Translations under genes and position numbers: made by a program
Origin: Streptomyces griseoviridis
GTDB taxonomy: Bacteria; Actinomycetota; Actinomycetes; Streptomycetales; Streptomycetaceae
Assembly: GCA_014649155.1 (NCBI GenBank)
Contig: BMSM01000001.1
Coordinates: 248,001-312,000 of the forward strand
Direction: 5' to 3'
DNA length: 64,000 bases
The notes under the pieces: model-generated
Told to the model about the DNA's origin: nothing
Seen by the model: only the letters and a program-made list of their open reading frames with translations
The model's database searches: none
Part shown: positions 34,388 through 42,313 of the stretch, in pieces
How positions within the stretch are numbered: position 1 is the stretch's first letter
Layout of the letters: each line of letters begins with the position of its first letter

Positions 34388-35470
34388 ATGGCCACGTTGT
34401 GCAGGCCGGCCATCGCCGTGCCCGAGCACGTCATCACCCGCGAGCAGACCCTCGACCTGGCCAGGGAGCTGCACGCCGGCCACCCGCAGCTCAAGCTGGC
34501 CCTGCGCCTGATCGCCAACACCGGGGTGCGCACCCGGCACCTGGTGCAGCCCATCGAGGAGACCCTGCGCCACCCCGGCTTCACCGCGCGCAACGCCCGG
34601 TACGAGAGGGAGGCCAAGGCGCGGGTCCCCGAGGCCGCGCTCCGCGCGCTGGCCCACGCCGAACTCACGCCCCGCGACATCGACATGATCGTCTACGTGT
34701 CGTGCACGGGCTTCATGATGCCGTCGATGACCGCCTGGCTCATCAACACGATGGGCTTCCGGCCCGAGACCCGGCAACTGCCGATCGCCCAGCTCGGCTG
34801 CGCCGCCGGGGGCGCGGCCATCAACCGCGCCCACGACTTCTGCACCGCCTATCCCGGGGCGAACGTGCTGATCCTGTGCTGCGAGTTCTGCTCGCTGTGC
34901 TACCAGCCGGCCGACCTGGCCGTGGGCAACCTGCTGTCCAACGGCCTGTTCGGCGACGCGATCGCCGCCGCGGTCGTCCGTGGCCGGGGCGGCACGGGCG
35001 TACGGCTGGACCACAACGGCTCCCACCTGGTGCCCGGCACCGAGCGGTGGATCGCCTACGACGTCCGCGACACCGGCTTCCACTTCATGCTCGACAAACG
35101 GGTGCCCGGCACCATGGCCGACCTCGCGCCCGCCCTGCGTGCCCTGGCCGAGCTGCGGGACTGGGACATCACCCGGCTCGGCTTCTACATCGTCCACGCG
35201 GGCGGCCCCAGAATCCTGGACGACCTGTCCACCCACCTCGACCTGCCGCCGGCGATGTTCCGCTACAGCCGGGCCACCCTCACCGAGCGCGGCAACATCG
35301 CCAGCGCGGTCGTCTTCGACGCCCTGGAACGCCTCTTCGCCGACGGCGGCGCCGGTCCCGCGGACCGGGGCGTGATCGCGGGCTTCGGCCCGGGCATCAC
35401 CGCCGAGATCGCCCTGGGCACCTGGTGCGGCGCCGAAGCGCCGGTCAGCGCGGCACCGCCACCGCGGTGA
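34388..35470 (+). CDS. rppA: Type III polyketide synthase, 1,3,6,8-tetrahydroxynaphthalene synthase
   Basis: This 360-residue chalcone-synthase-fold enzyme condenses five malonyl-CoA units to tetrahydroxynaphthalene, which oxidises to flaviolin. The active site is intact and its numbering coincides with that remembered for the S. coelicolor enzyme: nucleophile Cys138 (QLGCAAGG), His270 (YIVHAGGPR), Asn303 (RGNIAS) and the tunnel Cys106 (VSCTGFMMPS) that distinguishes bacterial THN synthases. It starts with ATG 34388. With the P450 upstream it should make melanin-like pigment that protects against UV and oxidants. Confidence 0.95.
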   Translation: MATLCRPAIAVPEHVITREQTLDLARELHAGHPQLKLALRLIANTGVRTRHLVQPIEETLRHPGFTARNARYEREAKARVPEAALRALAHAELTPRDIDMIVYVSCTGFMMPSMTAWLINTMGFRPETRQLPIAQLGCAAGGAAINRAHDFCTAYPGANVLILCCEFCSLCYQPADLAVGNLLSNGLFGDAIAAAVVRGRGGTGVRLDHNGSHLVPGTERWIAYDVRDTGFHFMLDKRVPGTMADLAPALRALAELRDWDITRLGFYIVHAGGPRILDDLSTHLDLPPAMFRYSRATLTERGNIASAVVFDALERLFADGGAGPADRGVIAGFGPGITAEIALGTWCGAEAPVSAAPPPR

Positions 35471-35521
35471 ACGTCGTCTCCGGTGGCCGCGGGCTGGTGG
35501 AGCGGCCGCCGGCCGGCCGCC

Positions 35522-35575
35522 CCGGGTCCCGTCGGCGGTCCCCGCGTGCGACGGGAACGGCGGGACGGGACCCGG
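35522..35575. terminator. Inverted repeat between rppA and nirD
   Basis: CCGGGTCCCGTC (35522-35533) and GACGGGACCCGG (35564-35575) are exact complements with a 30-nt loop, placed between two convergent genes. It is likely a bidirectional terminator. Confidence 0.65.
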
Positions 35576-35637
35576 TGGGCCCCGGGACGTCTCGACAGCG
35601 CAGGCGGACCCGGGAGCCGGCCGGCGGCGAAGGGGCG

Positions 35638-36003
35638 CTACCCGGCCACGTCGGCGGTCGCCCGCACCTCGTACGCCGTCACCCGGACCGACTCGTCGTC
35701 CAGGCACTGCCCGGTGGCGAGGTCGAAGCGCTGCTTGAGGAGGGGGGAGGCGACGAAGGGGCGGCCCTGGTGGGTGCCGGTCAGACCGCGGGAGAGGACC
35801 GCCGCGCCCGTGAACGGGTCGCGGTTGTCGATCGCGTACAGCTCGCCCCGGCGGTCGCGGAACAGGGCGGCCTGGGCGCCGTCGGGCAGGAGCACGGCCA
35901 CGCCGCGGCCCGGGAAGAGGGTGCCGAGGTCACAGGCCGTGAACCAGCCGTCGGTCAGGCGGAGCCGGACCCGCAGGTCGGTCGTCTCGGGAGCCAGGGT
36001 CAT
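35638..36003 (-). CDS. nirD: Nitrite reductase small subunit NirD
   Basis: This 121-residue Rieske-fold protein is the small subunit of assimilatory NAD(P)H-nitrite reductase. It has GWFTACDLGTLFPGRGVAVL, AALFRDRRGELYAIDNRDPF and RGLTGTHQGRPFVASPLLKQ, the typical NirD layout. As in other NirD proteins the Rieske Cys-His cluster ligands are absent. Its ATG (36003-36001) overlaps the nirB stop (ATGA), so the subunits are made in equal amounts. Confidence 0.93.
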   Translation of the reverse strand: MTLAPETTDLRVRLRLTDGWFTACDLGTLFPGRGVAVLLPDGAQAALFRDRRGELYAIDNRDPFTGAAVLSRGLTGTHQGRPFVASPLLKQRFDLATGQCLDDESVRVTAYEVRATADVAG

Positions 36004-38603
36004 CGCTGGGCGCTTCCTTCCAGGGTTTCCAGGGTTTCCAGAGGGCGGTGGCCGATGGAGAGCAGCGGCAGGTCGGGCTTGATCTGGTCCCGCTCGGGGA
36101 CGAAGGAGACCAGCGGGTCCGGGGTGTCCGGGGCGTTGACGAAGGACACGAACCGGGCCAGCTTCTCGGGGTCGTCGATGGTCTCGGCCCACTCGTCGCG
36201 GTAGCCGGCCACGTGCGCGGACATCAGCGCCTCCAGCTCGTCGCAGATGCCGAGCGAGTCGTGCACCACCACGTCCCGTACGTGGTCCAGGCCGCCGGGG
36301 ACGCGCTCCAGCCAGGTGGAGGTGCGCTCCAGCCGGTCGGCGGTGCGGATGTAGAACATCAGGAACCGGTCGATCAGCCGGACCAGTTCGGCGTCGGAGA
36401 GGTCCTGCGCGAGGAGGTCGGCGTGGCGCGGGGTGGCACCGCCGTTGCCGCCGACGTACAGGTTCCAGCCGGCCGCGGTGGCGATGACGCCGAAGTCCTT
36501 GGACTGCGCCTCGGCGCACTCGCGGGCGCAGCCCGAGACGGCCGACTTCAGCTTGTGCGGGCTGCGCAGGCCCCGGTAGCGCAGCTCCAGGTCGATGGCC
36601 ATGCGCACCGAGTCCTGGACGCCGTAGCGGCACCAGGTCTGCCCGACGCAGGACTTCACCGTCCGCAGGGACTTGCCGTACGCGTGCCCCGACTCGAAAC
36701 CGGCGTCGACCAGCCGCGCCCAGATCGACGGCAGCTGCTCCACCCGCGCGCCGAACATGTCGATGCGCTGACCGCCGGTGATCTTCGTGTAGAGCCGGAA
36801 GTCGCGGGCGATCTCGCCGATGACGATGAGCTTCTCCGGGGCGATCTCGCCACCGGGGATGCGCGGCACGACGGAGTACGAGCCGTTCTTCTGGAGGTTG
36901 GCCAGGAAGTGGTCGTTGGTGTCCTGGAGGGCGGCCTGCTCGCCGTCGAGGACATAGCCGCTGGCGCCGATCGTCGGGGCGAGGGAGGCGATGATCGAGC
37001 CGACGGTCGGCTTGCAGACCTCGCAGCCGTCGCCGCCCCGGGCCTCCTCGCGGCCGTACCGGTCCAGCAGGTCCTGGTACGAGGTGATCCGCAGGGCGAG
37101 GACGATCTCGTACAGCTCCTCGCGGGTCTGCCCGAAGCAACCGCACAGGCCCTTGTCGACCTCGACACCGCTCGCCTCCAGCTCGGCGGTGACGAGCTGG
37201 CCGATCACCTTCACGCAGGAGCCGCAGCCGGTGCCGGCCTTGGTGCACTTCTTCACCTCGGGCACGGTGACGCACCGGTGGTCGGTGACCGCGCCGCGGA
37301 TCGTGCCCTTGGACACGTTGTGGCAGGAGCAGATGACCGCGTCGTCGGGGAGGGCGGACGGGCCGAGCTGGACGGGCGCCCCGGCCCCGGCGGGCAGCAC
37401 CAGCGACTCCGGCGGCACCGGCGGCACCGAGCCGGTGAACGCCTTCAGCGTGCCGTACGCCTCCGCGTCCCCGACCAGGATGCCGCCGAGCAGCGTGCCG
37501 TCGCGGCCGATGACCAGCTTCTTGTACAGGCCGGCGCGGGAGTCGGAGTAGACGACGTCCAGGCAGTCCTCGGCGGTGCCGTGCGCGTCGCCGAAGGACG
37601 CCACGTCCACGCCGAGCAGCTTCAGCTTGGTGGACAGGTCGGCGCCGGTGAACGCCGCCGCGTCGCGGGCGAGGGTGGCGGCGACGGTCACGGCCTGCTC
37701 GTAGCCCGGCGCGACCAGGCCGTACACCCGGCCGTCCGCCGCGAGGGCGCACTCCCCGATGGCGAAGACGTGCGGGTCGGTGACGGTCCGGCACTGCTCG
37801 TCCACCGCGATGCCGCCGCGTTCGCCGACCGCCAGTCCGCAGTCCCGGGCGAGCTGGTCGCGGGGGCGGACACCGGCGCTGAACACCACCAGGTCGGTGG
37901 CGAGTTCGGAGCCGTCGGACAGCTTCATGCCGGTGACGGACCCGTCGGGGCCCACGACGATCTCCTGGGTGCCGACGCCCGTGTGCACGGACAGACCCAT
38001 GTCCTCGATGGTCCGCAGCAGGGCCGCGCCGCCGCCCTCGTCCACCTGGACGGGCATCAGCCGGGGCGCGAACTCCACGATGTGCGAGGTGAGCCCGAGC
38101 CCCTTCAGCGCGCCCGCCGCCTCCAGGCCGAGCAGTCCGCCGCCGACCACCGCGCCCGTCGTCGCCGTCTTGGCGTACTCCTCGATGGCGAGCAGGTCCT
38201 CGATCGTGCGGTACACGAAACAGCCGGCCGCGTCCTTGCCGGGGACCGGCGGCACGAACGGGTACGAGCCGGTCGCGAGGACCAGGACGTCGTAGTCGAA
38301 GACCCGCCCCGACCGCGCGGTGACCTTCCGGGCGTCCCGGTCGACCGTCTCGGCGGCGTCACCGACGTACAGCTCGATGCCGTGCTCCTCGATGAACGCG
38401 AGGTCGGTCATCGACAGGTCGTCCGGGGTCTTCCCCGAGAAGTACGAGGTGAGCTGGACCCGGTCGTAGGCGGGGCGCGGCTCCTCGCACAGCACGACCA
38501 CGCGGTGCGTGGCGGTCAGGCCGCGCTCGGCCAGCGCTTCGAGGAAGCGCTGGCCGACCATGCCGTGGCCGATGAGCACGATGGTCGTCTGGTCCGTGGA
38601 CAT
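36000..38603 (-). CDS. nirB: Nitrite reductase [NAD(P)H] large subunit NirB
   Basis: This 867-residue enzyme reduces nitrite to ammonium with six electrons from NAD(P)H. Domains in order: an FAD/NAD(P)H pyridine nucleotide oxidoreductase (IVLIGHGMVGQRFLEAL; AVVGGGLLGLEAAGALKGLG), a BFD-like [2Fe-2S] domain (Cys425, 427, 460, 463: CSCHNV and TGCGSC) and a ferredoxin-like nitrite reductase half with the siroheme-[4Fe-4S] ligands Cys652, 658, 692 and 696 (CVGQTWC and CAREC). All catalytic cysteines are present. Its start overlaps the preceding flavoprotein stop (38603), making a three-gene coupled operon. Siroheme is probably supplied by the chelatase at 48782. Confidence 0.96.
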   Translation of the reverse strand: MSTDQTTIVLIGHGMVGQRFLEALAERGLTATHRVVVLCEEPRPAYDRVQLTSYFSGKTPDDLSMTDLAFIEEHGIELYVGDAAETVDRDARKVTARSGRVFDYDVLVLATGSYPFVPPVPGKDAAGCFVYRTIEDLLAIEEYAKTATTGAVVGGGLLGLEAAGALKGLGLTSHIVEFAPRLMPVQVDEGGGAALLRTIEDMGLSVHTGVGTQEIVVGPDGSVTGMKLSDGSELATDLVVFSAGVRPRDQLARDCGLAVGERGGIAVDEQCRTVTDPHVFAIGECALAADGRVYGLVAPGYEQAVTVAATLARDAAAFTGADLSTKLKLLGVDVASFGDAHGTAEDCLDVVYSDSRAGLYKKLVIGRDGTLLGGILVGDAEAYGTLKAFTGSVPPVPPESLVLPAGAGAPVQLGPSALPDDAVICSCHNVSKGTIRGAVTDHRCVTVPEVKKCTKAGTGCGSCVKVIGQLVTAELEASGVEVDKGLCGCFGQTREELYEIVLALRITSYQDLLDRYGREEARGGDGCEVCKPTVGSIIASLAPTIGASGYVLDGEQAALQDTNDHFLANLQKNGSYSVVPRIPGGEIAPEKLIVIGEIARDFRLYTKITGGQRIDMFGARVEQLPSIWARLVDAGFESGHAYGKSLRTVKSCVGQTWCRYGVQDSVRMAIDLELRYRGLRSPHKLKSAVSGCARECAEAQSKDFGVIATAAGWNLYVGGNGGATPRHADLLAQDLSDAELVRLIDRFLMFYIRTADRLERTSTWLERVPGGLDHVRDVVVHDSLGICDELEALMSAHVAGYRDEWAETIDDPEKLARFVSFVNAPDTPDPLVSFVPERDQIKPDLPLLSIGHRPLETLETLEGSAQR

Positions 38604-39817
38604 CAGGAGCCTCCGTCGTTGGTGAGCAGGTGGAGCAGGGGGCCGTCGTCGGGGAGCGGCTCTGCTCCCTCCCAGGCGCGGGCGAGCGCGCCGACGGTGC
38701 CGAGTTCGCCGACGAGGACCCCGCCGACCAGGCGGTCGTCGCGGACGACGACCTTGCGGTACGTGCCCCGGGTGGCGTCGGCGAGCCGCACCACGTCGTC
38801 GCCGGGACGGGGGTCGGTCTCACCGAACGCGGCGAGGTCGAAGGGGCTGTCCGGCCCGGTCAGGGTGAGCCGGGTCAGCGAGCGGGTGCCGGTGTAGCGG
38901 GCGGCCGGGTCGCCGGCCAGCGACCGGGCGAGGGCCTCGGCCTGCTCCAGCGCGGGCGCGGCCAGCCCGTACAGCGTGCCGTCGTGCTGCGCGCAGTCCC
39001 CGACGGCGCGGATGCGCGGGTCGGAGGTGCGCAGCTCGTCGTCGACGACGACGCCCTTGCGCACCTCCAGTCCCGCGTCCGCCGCGAGCCCCGTGCGCGG
39101 CCGCACCCCGCAGGCCAGCACCACCAGGTCGGCGTCGAGCGCGTACCCGTCGGCCAGTTCCACCGACCGCACCGCCCCGCCGACCGTGCGCACGTCGCGC
39201 ACCCGGCACTCGGTGTGCACCTCGACGCCCAGGTCGGTCAGGTGCCGCCGGACCAGCGCGGACGCGGCGGCGTCGAGCTGACGCTCCATCAGGCGCTCGG
39301 ACTGCTGGGCGAGGACGACCTGCGCGCCGCGCAGGGCCAGCGCGCGGGCGGCGGAGACCCCGAGGAGCCCGCCGCCGATGACGACCGCCCGCGCGCCCGG
39401 CCGGACCGCCCCGGACAGCGCCAGGCAGTCGTCCAGGGTGCGGAAGGCGTGCACGCCCCGGGGCAGTTCGCGGTCGGCGGTGAACAGGCCGCGCAGCGGC
39501 GGCAGCACGGCGTTGGACCCGGTGGCCAGGACCAGCGTGTCGTATGCGATCACCGTGCCGTCGGCGCGGGTGACGGTCCGGGCGGCGCGGTCGATGCCGG
39601 TGACCCGGCCGCGCACCAGGCCGGCGGGCTCGGGCAGGGCGATCACCTCGGCGCCGTAGCGGCCGGCGAGGACCTCGGCGAGCAGGACCCGGTTGTACGG
39701 GCGGTGCTCCTCCTCGCCGATCAGCACGGCGGGCGTGCCCAGCTCACCGAGGCGCCGGGTGAGGGTGACACCCGCGAGCCCGGCGCCGATCACCACCACA
39801 CGCGTATTCGAGGTCAT
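38603..39817 (-). CDS. FAD-dependent pyridine nucleotide oxidoreductase of nitrate assimilation
   Basis: This 404-residue flavoprotein resembles the N-terminal reductase module of NirB and the electron-transfer subunit NasB. It has VVVIGAGLAGVTLTRRLGEL, the middle YDTLVLATGSNAVLPPLRGL, AVVIGGGLLGVSAARALALR and the FAD motif RIRAVGDCAQHDG. It lacks [2Fe-2S] and siroheme domains. Being first in a coupled operon with nirBD, it likely feeds NAD(P)H electrons to the nitrate reductase NasA encoded at 45608-47776, or to NirB. ATG 39817 is followed upstream by a GlnR-like motif at 39863-39878. Confidence 0.88.
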   Translation of the reverse strand: MTSNTRVVVIGAGLAGVTLTRRLGELGTPAVLIGEEEHRPYNRVLLAEVLAGRYGAEVIALPEPAGLVRGRVTGIDRAARTVTRADGTVIAYDTLVLATGSNAVLPPLRGLFTADRELPRGVHAFRTLDDCLALSGAVRPGARAVVIGGGLLGVSAARALALRGAQVVLAQQSERLMERQLDAAASALVRRHLTDLGVEVHTECRVRDVRTVGGAVRSVELADGYALDADLVVLACGVRPRTGLAADAGLEVRKGVVVDDELRTSDPRIRAVGDCAQHDGTLYGLAAPALEQAEALARSLAGDPAARYTGTRSLTRLTLTGPDSPFDLAAFGETDPRPGDDVVRLADATRGTYRKVVVRDDRLVGGVLVGELGTVGALARAWEGAEPLPDDGPLLHLLTNDGGS

Positions 39818-39862
39818 GCCACCGAGCGTGCGGTGCCGGTGTTACCCGGTGGCATCACGTCT

Positions 39863-39878
39863 GTTTCCCGCGCGGAAC
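39863..39878 (-). promoter_or_regulatory. GlnR-like binding motif before the nir operon
   Basis: The minus strand reads GTTCC-GCGCGG-GAAAC, close to the recalled actinomycete GlnR half-site pair gTnAC-n6-GAAAC, 46 bases upstream of the flavoprotein start. A second partial motif, GTAAC-ACCGGC-ACCGC, lies at 39845-39830. This suggests nitrogen-limitation control of the nir operon. Confidence 0.5.
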
Positions 39879-39905
39879 GCTGCCCTCAGCGGCGGCGGGG
39901 CGGAG

Positions 39906-39966
39906 CTGTGAGGGGCCGGGCCGTGAGGGGCCGGGGCTGTGGGAGGCCGAGCTGTGAGGGGCCGGG
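39906..39966 (+). repeat. Tandem 15-16-bp repeat
   Basis: Four copies of CTGTGAGGGGCCGGG-like units (39906, 39921, 39937, 39952) lie just before the TauE/SafE gene; the first and fourth are identical. The last copy supplies the GAGGGG that may serve as its ribosome binding site. Confidence 0.7.
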
Positions 39967-39974
39967 ATATCGTC

Positions 39975-40763
39975 ATGATCATGCCCGACATATCACTGCT
40001 GACGATCGCCCTGCTCTGTCTCGCGGCCCTCGCGGCCGGCTGGATCGACGCCGTGGTCGGCGGCGGCGGGCTTCTGCTGCTGCCCGTCCTCCTGCTCGGC
40101 CTGCCCGCCGGCACCCCGGCCGCGCACGCGCTCGGCACCAACAAGGCGGTCGCCGTCGTCGGCACCACGGGCGCGGCGGTGACCTACGCCCGCAAGGCGC
40201 CGGTCGACGTCCGCACCGCCGTGCGCATCGGCCTGGCGGCGCTCGCCGGCTCGTCGGGAGGGGCCTTCTTCGCGGCCGGGATGAGCACCGAGGTCCTCAA
40301 GCCGGTCATCATGGTCGTCCTGCTCGCGGTGGCCGCCTTCGTCATCCTCCGCCCGGCCTTCGGCACCGCCCCGGCCGCCGGCCCGGCCACCCGCCGCCAG
40401 ATCCTCGCCGCGATCGGCCTCGCGGGCCTCGGCATCGGCTTCTACGACGGTCTGATCGGCCCCGGCACCGGCACCTTCCTCGTCCTCGCCCTCACCGCGG
40501 TGCTCCACCTCGACCTGGTGACCGCCTCCGCCACCGCCAAGATCGTCAACTGCTGCACCAACGCGGGCGCGCTCGCCACCTTCGCCTGGCAGGGCGCGGT
40601 GCTGTGGCAGCTCGCCGCGCTGATGGCCGTCTTCAACCTCGCCGGCGGCATGCTCGGCGCCCGCACCGCCCTGAAACAGGGCAGCGGCTTCGTCCGGATC
40701 GTCCTGCTGACGGTGGTCTTCGCGCTGGTGGCGAACCTGGCGTACGAGCAGTGGCTGGCGTGA
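39975..40763 (+). CDS. TauE/SafE family anion permease
   Basis: This 262-residue membrane protein has about eight helices and the TauE/SafE pattern: AAGWIDAVVGGGGLLLLPVL near the start, ALGTNKAVAVVGTTGAAVTY, and the repeat-half equivalent GIGFYDGLIGPGTGTFLVLA with ATAKIVNCCTNAGALATFAW. The family exports or imports small anions such as sulfite or sulfonates. It is divergent from the nitrite reductase operon across a spacer with GlnR-like motifs, so a nitrogen-linked anion is possible but unproven. ATG 39975 and ATG 39981 are both plausible starts. Confidence 0.87.
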   Translation: MIMPDISLLTIALLCLAALAAGWIDAVVGGGGLLLLPVLLLGLPAGTPAAHALGTNKAVAVVGTTGAAVTYARKAPVDVRTAVRIGLAALAGSSGGAFFAAGMSTEVLKPVIMVVLLAVAAFVILRPAFGTAPAAGPATRRQILAAIGLAGLGIGFYDGLIGPGTGTFLVLALTAVLHLDLVTASATAKIVNCCTNAGALATFAWQGAVLWQLAALMAVFNLAGGMLGARTALKQGSGFVRIVLLTVVFALVANLAYEQWLA

Positions 40764-40773
40764 GAGGGGAAGC

Positions 40774-40801
40774 CGGGCCGGCCCGCCGCGGGGGCGGCCC
40801 G
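40774..40801. terminator. Weak hairpin between convergent genes
   Basis: CGGGCCG (40774-40780) pairs with CGGCCCG (40795-40801) over a 14-nt GC-rich loop, between the TauE/SafE gene and the convergent sortase gene. Confidence 0.4.
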
Positions 40802-40815
40802 CCGTCCGGCGGGGT

Positions 40816-41439
40816 TCAGCCGCGGCTGCCGGTCAGGTGGGCGAAGACGACCACGTTCCCGCGGTAGCCGGTGCTCCGCGACCAGCCGCCGCCACAGGTG
40901 ATCACCCGCAGTTCGGGCCGCCCGGCCGCGCCGTACACCTCCCCGTCGGGGAAGTCCGCCGCGTCGTACACCTCCACCCGGTCCACGGTGAACACCGCGA
41001 CCGAGCCGTCCCGCCGGTCCACCTCGATCCGGCCGCCCCGCTTCAGCGCGCCGAGCCGGTAGAACACGGCCGGTCCCTCGGCGTTGTCGACGTGCCCGGC
41101 GAGGATCGCGGTGCCCGTCTCGCCGGGGGTGGTGCCGGCTTCGTACCAGCCGGCCAGGTTGTCGTCCCCGGCGGGCGGCACGTCCAGGCTGCCGGAGCCG
41201 GTCAGCCCGAGGCCGGTCAGCGGGGCGTTGACGCCGATCGCCGGGATGCGGACGCGGTCGGGCGGGGAGGGCGGCAGCGCAGGGGCGGCGGGGGCCTGCC
41301 GGCCGTGCCCGGCGCGGGCCTCGGCGGCGGCGGGCTGCGGCGGGCGGCCGGCGCCGGCGCCGCCCCACAGCAGCCAGGCGCCCGAGCAGAGGGCGAGGGC
41401 GGTGACGCCCGCTATGACGGTGTTGCCGACCCTGCGCAT
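40816..41439 (-). CDS. Class F sortase
   Basis: This 207-residue transpeptidase starts with ATG 41439. An N-terminal signal anchor (GNTVIAGVTALALCSGAWLL) precedes a Pro/Ala linker and the sortase barrel, with catalytic His116 (LAGHVD), Cys182 (VITCGGGW) and Arg193 (GYRGNVVV). Length and the CGGG-type loop are those of class F (actinobacterial) enzymes rather than class A or E. It is 108 bp downstream of a gene for a small secreted, membrane-anchored protein that is presumably a substrate or partner. The sorting signal it recognises is not evident in the window. Confidence 0.88.
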   Translation of the reverse strand: MRRVGNTVIAGVTALALCSGAWLLWGGAGAGRPPQPAAAEARAGHGRQAPAAPALPPSPPDRVRIPAIGVNAPLTGLGLTGSGSLDVPPAGDDNLAGWYEAGTTPGETGTAILAGHVDNAEGPAVFYRLGALKRGGRIEVDRRDGSVAVFTVDRVEVYDAADFPDGEVYGAAGRPELRVITCGGGWSRSTGYRGNVVVFAHLTGSRG

Positions 41440-41547
41440 GACGACCCTTCTCCCTTCGGCCCGTGCCCCCTCCGGGCCGCGAGGGGCATCGGACCCGGAG
41501 GGGGTGGGGAAGTGCGGTACCGGCGAACGGGCGGCGGAGGGCGCCCG

Positions 41548-42084
41548 TCAGATCCCGTCGCCTCTCGCCCGGCGATGCAGGAGCCAGGTACCGCCCGCGG
41601 CGGCGACGGCCAGGGCCGCCACACCGGCCGCGGTCTGCACGGGGTCGGGGCCCAGGGCGCCGCCGACCCCCGTCTTCACACTGCCGCGCGGATACATCCG
41701 GGACGCGGTCGACGACAGGGTCACCTCCAGGTCCCCCGTCACCCGCTTCCCGCTGCCCGCGCAGGTCGCCACGATCTCGTACGTCCCCGGCTGGGCACCC
41801 GGCGGCACCCGGAACCCGCCGGTCGCCGTGCCCGTGCCGGACTCCGGCCCCAGTGTGAACGCCCCGGCGCCCACCGCGCCGGCGTCCCCGGCCGCCGTCC
41901 CCTCCGGGCCGCACGCCTCGGTGTCCACGGCCGCCCGGTCGCCCGGCACGACGGAGGCGGGCCGCACCAGCAGCCCGCCGGACGGGTCGCCGGGCTCCCC
42001 GGCGTACGCGGGTGCCGCGACGACGAGACCGGCGGTGGCCGCGGCGAGCGCGGTGCCGGTCAGCAGGCGGGCGGTACGGCGCAT
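41548..42084 (-). CDS. Secreted, C-terminally anchored surface protein (sortase partner)
   Basis: This 178-residue protein has a Sec signal peptide (RRTARLLTGTALAAATAGLV, cleavage near APAYA/GE). The folded middle has two Cys (DTEACG, IVATCAGSG) and an immunoglobulin-like strand pattern (LLVRPASVVPGDRAAVDTEA, PPGAQPGTYEIVATC). A C-terminal helix (TAAGVAALAVAAAGGTWLLH) is followed by RRARGDG. The helix-plus-basic tail is a cell-wall sorting-type end, but no LPxTG or LAxTG is visible before it. It is co-directional with the class F sortase gene downstream, so a processing relation is inferred. Confidence 0.75.
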   Translation of the reverse strand: MRRTARLLTGTALAAATAGLVVAAPAYAGEPGDPSGGLLVRPASVVPGDRAAVDTEACGPEGTAAGDAGAVGAGAFTLGPESGTGTATGGFRVPPGAQPGTYEIVATCAGSGKRVTGDLEVTLSSTASRMYPRGSVKTGVGGALGPDPVQTAAGVAALAVAAAGGTWLLHRRARGDGI

Positions 42085-42313
42085 CGGTGCTCCTTCGAGC
42101 TGTTCGGTGATCCCTGCCCCTCCGAGGAAAGGGGCAGCCCGCGCGCCCCGCTTCCTGACGCGACGTCAGGATTACGGAGAACGGGTGCCGGGGGAGCCCG
42201 TTCCGGCAGGTCACGGCCGTACGACGGTGAGGGGCGGGGCTGGGGGTGAACGGGTGACCGGCCGCCGCCGGGTGCCCGTCACCCGCGAGGCCCGTCCGGT
42301 GTCCGTACGGCGG

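Noticed and set aside
36048..40867. Long plus-strand frames opposite nirB and the flavoprotein
   Set aside because: Antisense shadows; nirB has all cofactor ligands in the minus-strand reading.
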